NCBI GenBank assembly: GCA_012841995.1
Contig: DUTQ01000060.1
Location: forward strand, 1-13,383
Length of the DNA: 13,383 bases
Source: Thermoanaerobacterales bacterium
GTDB lineage: Bacteria; Bacillota; Thermosediminibacteria; Thermosediminibacterales; Tepidanaerobacteraceae
Reading direction: 5' to 3'
In this document: positions 6,368 to 11,910 of the stretch, piece after piece
Position numbering within the stretch: position 1 is the first letter of the stretch
Layout: every line of letters starts with the position of its first letter
Notes under the pieces: model-generated
The model's input: only the letters and a program-made list of their open reading frames with translations
What the model was told of the DNA's origin: nothing
Databases searched by the model: none
Program-made: the position numbers and the translations under genes

Positions 6368-7456
6368 ATGGTGCACAAATTTTCACACCTGGTTTCTATT
6401 TGCTGTGGTATTGCATTAGTACTGATATTGATGATAACTCTTGTTACTGATACAAATCCTGTTGGGCTTTCAAGAAATATTCTTTCAAATTCACAAAAGG
6501 TTAAAAAGCTTTTTTGTCTTCCTGGTGAAATGTTTTTTGATGGAGAAGATACCTTTTTTAATGTAAGTAATGGAAACTTAAAAACACTGGATTTTCATGG
6601 GAGATGTATTAAACAAGAGGATATAAGCGACAGACAGATATTATGGAGTGGCCCTGATGTATTGGTTTTATCTGAAGGAAGTTATATTGAAATAAGGGAT
6701 AAAGATGGCCAAAATGTTCTAGGAAGGCAAGACATTTTGGAAAACATGCGAGTTCTAGATGTAAGTAAGCGATTTTTACTTATTGCAGGAGAAAAAGCTG
6801 GTAAAGAATATGCAGCCCTTTTAGGCAAACAAGGTGAGGTTTTATGGCTTAAAATGCAGGATGGCAAGATAATATCTGGTAACACTACAAGCACGGGTAT
6901 GTTTACAGCCTTAGCAGTTTTAGATGAGGATATTTGTGGTAAAATAGTCATGGTAAATTCTAAAGGTGAGGTAGCATGGAGCCTGACCAGAGAGTATTTA
7001 CCTCTTTTTGTAAGGGTATTAGATGATAATATAATAGCAATCACAGAAAACGGCGCTTTTGCAAAGAATGATAAAAAAGATCTTTGGGATATAGATTTCA
7101 AAGGCATAGTTACTAGAGGGCATATCGATGAGGACGGCTATATAAGTGCTGTTATTGCTGAAAAGTTTAGTGAGTTCAGTAAGGAAAAACAGTATAAGAT
7201 TATAGAGATATCGCCTCAAGGTAAAGTCTTATGGTCATATGTGTTGGATGAAAAGCCAGAAGACATTCAGAGAATAGAAGATTTTATATATATTTTAGAT
7301 GAGTCAGGTATTTTAATTCTTACAAGGCAGGGGCTTCTAAAATCCAAAATCAACATAAAGGGTATTAAGCAATTTAAAGTGGTAGATAGCTCCCATATAA
7401 TAGTTTTCCAAAATAAAAAAAGCTGTTTGTTGGAGATTTTAGAAGGGAGGAAATAG
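6368..7456 (+). CDS. Membrane-anchored probable beta-propeller protein (DUF5711-like)
   Basis: This 362-residue protein has one N-terminal transmembrane helix (about residues 7-27, SHLVSICCGIALVLILMITLV) and then an all-beta extracytoplasmic region. Repeated strands of the kind GEVLWLKMQDGKIIS, GEVAWSLTREYLPLF, KKDLWDIDFKGIV and GKVLWSYVLDEKPED look like blades of a PQQ-like or WD-type propeller, with a turn G-x-V-x-W recurring about every 40-60 residues. This pattern agrees with the DUF5711 family of Firmicutes, but I recognise it by pattern, not by a search. ATG 6368 is chosen because GAGGTGA precedes it with typical spacing; GTG 6362 and GTG 6371 are alternatives. It lies four bases before the cvpA-family gene, so the two are surely co-transcribed. 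A binding or scaffold role outside the membrane is inferred. Confidence 0.7.
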   Translation: MVHKFSHLVSICCGIALVLILMITLVTDTNPVGLSRNILSNSQKVKKLFCLPGEMFFDGEDTFFNVSNGNLKTLDFHGRCIKQEDISDRQILWSGPDVLVLSEGSYIEIRDKDGQNVLGRQDILENMRVLDVSKRFLLIAGEKAGKEYAALLGKQGEVLWLKMQDGKIISGNTTSTGMFTALAVLDEDICGKIVMVNSKGEVAWSLTREYLPLFVRVLDDNIIAITENGAFAKNDKKDLWDIDFKGIVTRGHIDEDGYISAVIAEKFSEFSKEKQYKIIEISPQGKVLWSYVLDEKPEDIQRIEDFIYILDESGILILTRQGLLKSKINIKGIKQFKVVDSSHIIVFQNKKSCLLEILEGRK

Positions 7457-7459
7457 GGA

Positions 7460-8026
7460 ATGAACTGGATAGACATAGTTTTTATAATTTTATTTATAAA
7501 GAGCGCTGTTGAGGGATTTTCCCGAGGGTTGATATTATCGTTTTTTAGGACAGCTGGCATGATAATGGCTCTTTATGCAGGGATATTTTATCGAGATCGG
7601 GCTGTGGAGATTTTAAAAGTGTACTTCCCTATTAAATCTGTTGTGAGCACCATTTTAAAAATGCCCCAAGATCCAGGTGTCCAGGCTGCCGGTGCATTGG
7701 GATTTCCGATTCTACTTGAAATGGCCATAGGGGCAATTGGTTTTTTATTGGTTTTTTCAATCGTTCAATTGATTTTTTTAATCCCTGCCTATTTCTTGCA
7801 CGGTTTGACAAAGGCAACACAAATGAGCTTTATTAATAGAGGGTTAGGGCTCATATTTGCAGTAGGTAGAACAATACTTGCTATTGGGCTTGTAGCTGCT
7901 ATAGCCACACCTTTTTTAATAGCACTTCCCGATAGTTGGCTTGCAAAAAGCCTTAATGGATCTCATATCCTTCAGAATATAAAATTTTTGGACTTTATTA
8001 CACCTATTGTGGTAAAATTTATATAA
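7460..8026 (+). CDS. CvpA family membrane protein
   Basis: This 188-residue protein starts at ATG 7460 behind AGGGAGGA. It opens MNWIDIVFIILFIKSAVEGF followed by SRGLILSFFRTAGMIMALY, the classic CvpA start in which a short D-x-x-[IVF] helix leads to the G-x-x-R-G turn. Four hydrophobic segments are visible, near residues 5-24, 28-45, 84-112 and 125-158. The family is named for a requirement in colicin V production in E. coli. In other bacteria it is linked to envelope stress, bile and purine phenotypes; the mechanism is unclear. Length is normal. It follows the propeller-like gene by three bases, which suggests a membrane complex, although this is inferred. A 105-base gap separates it from yedF. 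Confidence 0.87.
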   Translation: MNWIDIVFIILFIKSAVEGFSRGLILSFFRTAGMIMALYAGIFYRDRAVEILKVYFPIKSVVSTILKMPQDPGVQAAGALGFPILLEMAIGAIGFLLVFSIVQLIFLIPAYFLHGLTKATQMSFINRGLGLIFAVGRTILAIGLVAAIATPFLIALPDSWLAKSLNGSHILQNIKFLDFITPIVVKFI

Positions 8027-8069
8027 TGATATTTTCTGTTTTTGGTAAAGCAATTCATTTCAGTTTATG

Positions 8070-8098
8070 TTAATGGCATTGTGTCTATTATTTATAAA
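8070..8098 (+). promoter_or_regulatory. Possible weak sigma-A promoter before yedF
   Basis: TATAAA (8093-8098) is a good -10 box, and TTAATG (8070-8075) lies 17 bases upstream but matches the -35 consensus at only three of six positions. A start near 8105 would leave a leader of about 27 bases before the yedF ATG. It is plausible because a 105-base gap separates yedF from the upstream gene. Confidence 0.3.
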
Positions 8099-8131
8099 AA
8101 TCCAACATTAATCATTTAAGGAGGATAAGTA

Positions 8132-8743
8132 ATGGAAAATACTATAGTTGACGCAAGGAATAAACCGTGTCCGCAACCCGTTATTTTAACAAAAAAGGCA
8201 TTAGAGCAAATAAAAGAGGGAAGGGTAATAACCTTAGTTGATAATGAGGTGGCAAGGGACAATGTAGAAAAATTTGTAAAAAGCCAAGGGCTTAAATGCA
8301 GTATTAATCAAAAGGGCAATTACTTCGAATTAAGCATTTTAAAAGAAAACAACGCCCAAGGCATAAGGGCTGATGTTGCTCCGGAAGGTATAACATGTAA
8401 TAGCATTCAGGATGATTATGTTGTTTTAGTTTCTCGGGATACTTTTGGCGAAGGCCTAGAGGAATTGGGCAGAGTTCTCTTGAAGAACTATTTGTATACC
8501 CTCACAGAGATAGAAAATCTGCCTAAGGCAATACTTTTTGTAAATGGCGGAGTCAAACTCACTACAGAAGGGGCTTCATCAATAGAAACTATAAAGGAAC
8601 TAGAGGATATGGGTGTAGAGATATTATCATGTGGTACATGTCTTGATTATTATAAGCTAAAAGACAAATTAAAGGTTGGAAAGGTGACAAATATGTATGA
8701 GATTGTGGAAAGGACCACAAAAATGAGGACTATTAATCTTTAA
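8132..8743 (+). CDS. yedF: YedF: TusA-DsrE fusion, sulfurtransferase-like selenium metabolism protein
   Basis: This 203-residue protein starts at ATG 8132 behind AAGGAGGA. Residues 1-70 form a TusA/SirA-like domain with the CPxP motif (PCPQP, Cys13) that carries persulfide in TusA. Residues about 90-203 form a DsrE-like domain beginning YVVLVSRDTFGEGLEELGR and containing LFVNGGVKLTTEGA. It ends with a CGTC motif (Cys167, Cys170) followed by LDYY. This two-domain order is the definition of the YedF selenium-metabolism family, found mainly in organisms that make SelD-dependent selenium products; the exact reaction is not known. No selD, selA or other selenium gene is visible here, so the role is inferred from the family. 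It is followed by an mscS gene after 35 bases. Confidence 0.9.
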   Translation: MENTIVDARNKPCPQPVILTKKALEQIKEGRVITLVDNEVARDNVEKFVKSQGLKCSINQKGNYFELSILKENNAQGIRADVAPEGITCNSIQDDYVVLVSRDTFGEGLEELGRVLLKNYLYTLTEIENLPKAILFVNGGVKLTTEGASSIETIKELEDMGVEILSCGTCLDYYKLKDKLKVGKVTNMYEIVERTTKMRTINL

Positions 8744-8766
8744 GTGGCACATAAAGTGTTTTTTAT

Positions 8767-8773
8767 GGAGGTG
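8767..8773 (+). promoter_or_regulatory. Ribosome binding site fixing the TTG start of mscS
   Basis: GGAGGTG ends five bases before TTG 8779. It is the only strong site in the yedF-mscS gap. No ATG or GTG in the mscS frame lies near it, so it supports the TTG start. Confidence 0.75.
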
Positions 8774-8778
8774 CCGAT

Positions 8779-9645
8779 TTGACCGAAGTTGTTAAGGTAT
8801 ACAACAGCTTAATCTATAAGCTGCCGCCATTTCTTGAACCGATTATTCGAATTCTAATAATACTTGTCATAGGATTTACAATTATTAAAATCAGCGAGGG
8901 AATTATTATCCGAGTTTTAACAGTAGGGATGAAGGCTAATACTCATATTGGCGAAAGCAAGAGAAAGACATTGATAAGTCTTTTAAAGAGTATTGTTCGA
9001 TATTTGACTTATTTTGTGATGGCAGTCAATATATTAGAAATACTTGGGGTAAATACGACTTCTATTCTTACAGCTGCAGGAGTCGGGGGACTTGCTGTAG
9101 GTTTTGGGGCCCAGAGTTTAGTAAAGGACTTAATTTCAGGCTTTTTTATAATATTTGAAGACCAGTTTAATGTAGGTGATTATGTAGAGGCTGGTGGTGT
9201 GGCAGGAACCGTTGAAGAAATGAGCGTAAGGGTGACTAAACTCAGAGATTTTGGAGGGCAGCTTCATATCATCCCAAACGGAGAGATTTCAATTGTTACA
9301 AATCATTCACGTGGCGCCATGCGCGCATTGGTAGATGTCCAGATTGCTTATGAAGAGGACATAGATAGAGCGATCAGTGTTTTAGAGGATGTTTGTCAAG
9401 AAGTGAAAGATAAAAGAAAAGATATTTTAGAAGGGCCCAAAATATTAGGAGTATCGAACTTAGACTCTTATGGTGTAAGATTGACTGTCTATGCAAAAAC
9501 CTTACCGATGCAACAGTGGAGTGTTGAAAGGGAGATTAAAAAACTGATTAAACAGAGGTTTCAAAGAGAAGGCATAGAAATACCTTACCCGAAAATGGAG
9601 ATTTTAAATAAAAATAAAAACGCAAATAAACTTGATAAGGAGTGA
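8779..9645 (+). CDS. mscS: MscS family small-conductance mechanosensitive ion channel (YkuT-like)
   Basis: This 288-residue protein starts at TTG 8779, supported by GGAGGTG at 8767-8773. Three transmembrane helices are visible: about residues 18-38, 66-88 and 92-125. The third is the pore helix, with the glycine/alanine repeat AAGVGGLAVGFGAQSLVKD and then the FEDQFNVGDYVE signature of the MscS beta domain. The KLRDFGGQLHIIPNGEI segment is another family landmark. The cytoplasmic vestibule domain continues to a lysine- and asparagine-rich tail. The channel opens under membrane tension and releases solutes after hypo-osmotic shock. Length is typical of the short YkuT/MscS type. Its stop lies four bases before the DUF951 start, and the two genes should be co-transcribed. 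Confidence 0.95.
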   Translation: MTEVVKVYNSLIYKLPPFLEPIIRILIILVIGFTIIKISEGIIIRVLTVGMKANTHIGESKRKTLISLLKSIVRYLTYFVMAVNILEILGVNTTSILTAAGVGGLAVGFGAQSLVKDLISGFFIIFEDQFNVGDYVEAGGVAGTVEEMSVRVTKLRDFGGQLHIIPNGEISIVTNHSRGAMRALVDVQIAYEEDIDRAISVLEDVCQEVKDKRKDILEGPKILGVSNLDSYGVRLTVYAKTLPMQQWSVEREIKKLIKQRFQREGIEIPYPKMEILNKNKNANKLDKE

Positions 9646-9649
9646 TTAA

Positions 9650-9865
9650 ATGGACTACCTTATCGGTGATGTGGTAAAAATGAAGAAAAAACATCCATGT
9701 GGCAGCGATGAATGGGAAATATGGCGCATGGGTATGGATTTTGGAATAAAGTGCTGTGGTTGTGGTAGAAAAGTTATGATACCAAGACATAAATTCGAAA
9801 AATCTGCTAAAAAACTAGTTAGTCGCAAGCAACCAGAGATACTTGAAAAACCGGGTGATAAATGA
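9650..9865 (+). CDS. DUF951 small zinc-ribbon-like protein (YyzM-like)
   Basis: This 71-residue protein starts at ATG 9650, with AAGGAGTGA overlapping the mscS stop codon. It reads GDVVKMKKKHPCG, then WEIWRMGMDFGIKCCGCGRKVMI, then a basic tail. That pattern, with His15-Pro-Cys17 and the cluster Cys35, Cys36, Cys38, is the DUF951 family (Bacillus YyzM). The cysteine spacing suggests a small metal-binding or nucleic-acid-binding fold, but no function is established. In Bacillus the family member lies in the same soj-spo0J to rpsF neighbourhood, which supports the call. The 3' end of the gene carries the promoter for rpsF. The usual neighbour ychF (yyaF) is not between it and rpsF here. Confidence 0.88.
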   Translation: MDYLIGDVVKMKKKHPCGSDEWEIWRMGMDFGIKCCGCGRKVMIPRHKFEKSAKKLVSRKQPEILEKPGDK

Positions 9866-9871
9866 TATAAT
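9843..9871 (+). promoter_or_regulatory. Sigma-A type promoter with extended -10 for the rpsF operon
   Basis: TTGAAA (9843-9848) and a perfect TATAAT (9866-9871) are separated by 17 bases, and TGA precedes the -10 box to give an extended TGnTATAAT. Transcription should start near 9878. The promoter lies across the last codons of the DUF951 gene. It is the best promoter in the window, as expected for a ribosomal protein operon. Confidence 0.88.
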
Positions 9872-9877
9872 ACTCCC

Positions 9878-9933
9878 GTACATCTCTGCTCCGGTTTTTA
9901 ACCGGGGCCAATAGTCCATGGAGGTGAGAAAAA
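9878..9933 (+). promoter_or_regulatory. Structured rpsF leader with ribosome-binding-site-hiding stem
   Basis: The short leader contains a strong hairpin: GCTCCGGTT (9888-9896) pairs with AACCGGGGC (9900-9908), with one G-T pair, around a three-base TTT loop. An outer stem joins CATCTC (9881-9886) to GAGGTG (9921-9926), with one G-T pair, and so covers the rpsF ribosome binding site. Many bacterial rpsF leaders bind the S6:S18 complex for feedback control; both S6 and S18 are encoded downstream. That this leader is such an element is inferred from the structure and position. Confidence 0.55.
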
Positions 9934-10221
9934 ATGAGAAAATATGAGACAATGTACATTATCGATCCAGATTTTGACGAGGAAGCAACTAAACAGCTTA
10001 TAGAGAAGTTTAAAGGGGTTATAGAGGAAAAAGGTGGAAAAATCGAAGAAGTAGATGAATGGGGTAAAAGGAGACTAGCCTACCCCGTCCATGACCGCCG
10101 TGAGGGCTATTATGTACTTATGCACTTTGAGGCAGACCCTGAAGCAGTGATCGATTTGGAGAGAGTGTTTAAGATAACAATTGGTGTTTTAAAATATCTC
10201 ATAGTAAAAAAAGATAAGTAA
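9934..10221 (+). CDS. rpsF: 30S ribosomal protein S6
   Basis: This 95-residue protein starts at ATG 9934 behind GGAGGTG with seven bases between. It opens MRKYETMYIIDPDFDEEATK, the canonical S6 N terminus, continues with the DEWGKRRLAYPVHDRREGYY strand-turn-strand signature, and ends VLKYLIVKKDK. Size and motifs are normal. S6 pairs with S18 on the platform of the 30S subunit, and the two often repress their own operon. It is the first gene of the rpsF-ssb-rpsR unit, preceded by a strong promoter and a structured leader. Confidence 0.98.
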   Translation: MRKYETMYIIDPDFDEEATKQLIEKFKGVIEEKGGKIEEVDEWGKRRLAYPVHDRREGYYVLMHFEADPEAVIDLERVFKITIGVLKYLIVKKDK

Positions 10222-10233
10222 GAGGTGAGGACC

Positions 10234-10668
10234 TTGAATAAGGTCATATTAATCGGAAGACTTACGAGAGAACCGGAACTACGCTATACTCCAGCAAACA
10301 GTGTGCCTGTGGCTAATTTCACACTAGCTGTTGACCGTCCTTTTTTAAACCAGAAAGGCGAGCGTGAAGCTGACTTTATACGCGTAGTAGCTTGGAGAAA
10401 GCTGGCTGAACTGTGTAGCAATAATCTCATTAAAGGTCAGATGGCAGCAGTTTTCGGTAGGCTTCAGGTTAGATCTTATGAGGCCCAGGACGGACAGCGC
10501 AGGACAATTTCAGAAGTTGTGGCAGATGAGGTAAAATTTCTCGAAAGGCCCAGAGGCAGTTCTGGGACTTCTAGCTTTGATGATATAAATTCTGATATTA
10601 AATTTGATCCCGGAATGGAAGATATAGAAGGCATGGGAGGCATTGAGGGCGACGAAGTGCCTTTCTAG
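10234..10668 (+). CDS. ssb: Single-stranded DNA-binding protein SSB
   Basis: This 144-residue protein starts at TTG 10234, chosen because it gives the canonical [20 protein letters not shown] start and because GAGGTG (10222-10227) lies six bases upstream. GTG 10225 in the same frame is inside that ribosome binding site and is unlikely. The OB fold covers about residues 1-108, with [19 protein letters not shown] and [16 protein letters not shown] as landmarks. A glycine- and acid-rich linker follows, and the tip GDEVPF is the conserved acidic tail that binds replication and repair partners. The protein coats ssDNA as a tetramer. It lies between rpsF and rpsR, the standard bacterial order. Confidence 0.97.
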   Translation: MNKVILIGRLTREPELRYTPANSVPVANFTLAVDRPFLNQKGEREADFIRVVAWRKLAELCSNNLIKGQMAAVFGRLQVRSYEAQDGQRRTISEVVADEVKFLERPRGSSGTSSFDDINSDIKFDPGMEDIEGMGGIEGDEVPF

Positions 10669-10670
10669 TG

Positions 10671-10677
10671 AAGGAGG
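10671..10677 (+). promoter_or_regulatory. Ribosome binding site fixing the TTG start of rpsR
   Basis: AAGGAGG ends seven bases before TTG 10685. It sits just after the ssb stop codon (10666-10668) and is a near-ideal site. An upstream ATG at 10643 in the rpsR frame would place this site inside the gene and add a non-S18 N terminus. Confidence 0.85.
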
Positions 10678-10684
10678 AAAAAAC

Positions 10685-10909
10685 TTGAGACCTAAAAGAG
10701 TTAAAAAGAAAAAAGTATGCAGTTTTTGCATGGAAAAAGCGGAAACTATTGACTATAAAGATTATAATCGCTTAAGAAAGTTTATAACAGAGAGAGGCAA
10801 GATCTTGCCTCGCCGTATTACGGGCAATTGTGCAAAACATCAAAGACAGCTTACAGTAGCTATTAAGAGAGCACGAAATATTGCACTGCTACCATTTACT
10901 TCAGAATAG
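10685..10909 (+). CDS. rpsR: 30S ribosomal protein S18
   Basis: This 74-residue protein starts at TTG 10685, supported by AAGGAGG at 10671-10677. It reads [18 protein letters not shown], then [22 protein letters not shown], then [19 protein letters not shown] and ends LLPFTSE. These are the full S18 signatures. The early CSFC pair and the later Cys-Ala-Lys-His give the C-x2-C plus CxxH arrangement of zinc-binding S18 (the 'C+' form). S18 binds the 30S platform with S6. It is the last gene of the operon and ends inside the left arm region of the terminator that follows. Confidence 0.97.
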   Translation: MRPKRVKKKKVCSFCMEKAETIDYKDYNRLRKFITERGKILPRRITGNCAKHQRQLTVAIKRARNIALLPFTSE

Positions 10910-10935
10910 AGAGAGTCTCCCCTCTCTTTTTTTTT
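10908..10935 (+). terminator. Intrinsic terminator after rpsR
   Basis: AGAGAG (10908-10913, or in a slipped register 10910-10915) pairs with CTCTCT (10922-10927), followed by nine T residues (10927-10935). It begins in the rpsR stop codon and ends 19 bases before the yybS-like start. It should end most rpsF-ssb-rpsR transcripts, with readthrough or a nearby promoter needed for the genes that follow. Confidence 0.85.
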
Positions 10936-10954
10936 CAATAAGGAGGAACTTTTT

Positions 10955-11896
10955 ATGAAGCAGATGAATACTCGGTCAATGGTAGAAGGTGCTTTACTCG
11001 CAGCAATTACAATAATAATCAGTCTTTTTTCCCTTTATGTTCCTGTTTTAGGAGTTTTCGCAAGCTTGATATGGCCAGTACCGATTGTCATACTTGGAAT
11101 TAGGCATGGCACAAAGACAAGCATTTTAGCTACCGTTGTTGCTGGTATTGTAGTCGCAATGCTCGAGGGACCGATGCAGGCTTTTACGGTTATTTTGGGC
11201 TTTGGACTCATTGGTATTGTGATGGGCTGGGCTATTAGAAAAGAATACCCTCCTTTTAGGGTGCTGACATTAGGTGGGTTGGCTTCTCTTGTATCAAAGG
11301 CCATACTTATACTCATTTCTATTTATATAATGGGTTTAAACCCGCTTACTGAAGAATTATCAGCAATGAGAGAATCGCTTTCACTGATGCAAAACATGTA
11401 TAAGGGAATGGGAGTAAGTCCAGATACAATGAAATCCATCATCGGAAATTTTGAAAAGGTGTTGGATTTAATGGCCTTAGCTCTACCGGGCATACTAGTA
11501 CTTGCATCTCTGATGGATGCGTTTTTGAACTACCAAGTGACAAAAGCGATATTGTCACGTCTTGGTCAAAAAATACAAGGGTTTACTCCTTTCTGGCTAT
11601 GGAATTTCCCCCCATACACTGTTTTTATGTTTTTATTAGGTGTGCTTTTGACCATGTTAGAAACATATTGGCCTGTGGGGATACTAAAGCCTTTGGGGCT
11701 AAACCTTCAAATCGTTTTTTACTTTGTATTTCTGATACAAGGTTTTTCTCTTATAGCTTTTTACATGGGCAAATTTAATGTAGCAAAAATACTTCGCGTG
11801 TTTGTAGTCTTACTGGTATTTTTTAATCCCTTCATTTCTCAGATTGTCATATGGGCGGGGATGTTTGATATATTATTTAATTTCCGCCACATATAA
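10955..11896 (+). CDS. yybS: DUF2232 family multi-pass membrane protein (YybS-like)
   Basis: This 313-residue protein starts at ATG 10955 behind AAGGAGGA. About eight hydrophobic segments are visible. The start NTRSMVEGALLAAITIIISL and the segment VLGVFASLIWPVPIVILGIRHG are typical of DUF2232/YybS. Later landmarks are MDAFLNYQVTKAILSRLGQK and FTPFWLWNFP. In overall layout the family resembles S-component-like membrane proteins, but no ligand is known. In Bacillus yybS lies directly before yybT (gdpP) and rplI, and the same order starts here, which supports the call. It follows the rpsR terminator with its own ribosome binding site. The function is unknown; a link with GdpP at the membrane is only suggested by conserved neighbourhood. 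Confidence 0.88.
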   Translation: MKQMNTRSMVEGALLAAITIIISLFSLYVPVLGVFASLIWPVPIVILGIRHGTKTSILATVVAGIVVAMLEGPMQAFTVILGFGLIGIVMGWAIRKEYPPFRVLTLGGLASLVSKAILILISIYIMGLNPLTEELSAMRESLSLMQNMYKGMGVSPDTMKSIIGNFEKVLDLMALALPGILVLASLMDAFLNYQVTKAILSRLGQKIQGFTPFWLWNFPPYTVFMFLLGVLLTMLETYWPVGILKPLGLNLQIVFYFVFLIQGFSLIAFYMGKFNVAKILRVFVVLLVFFNPFISQIVIWAGMFDILFNFRHI

Positions 11897-11910
11897 AAGG
11901 GGAAATTACT

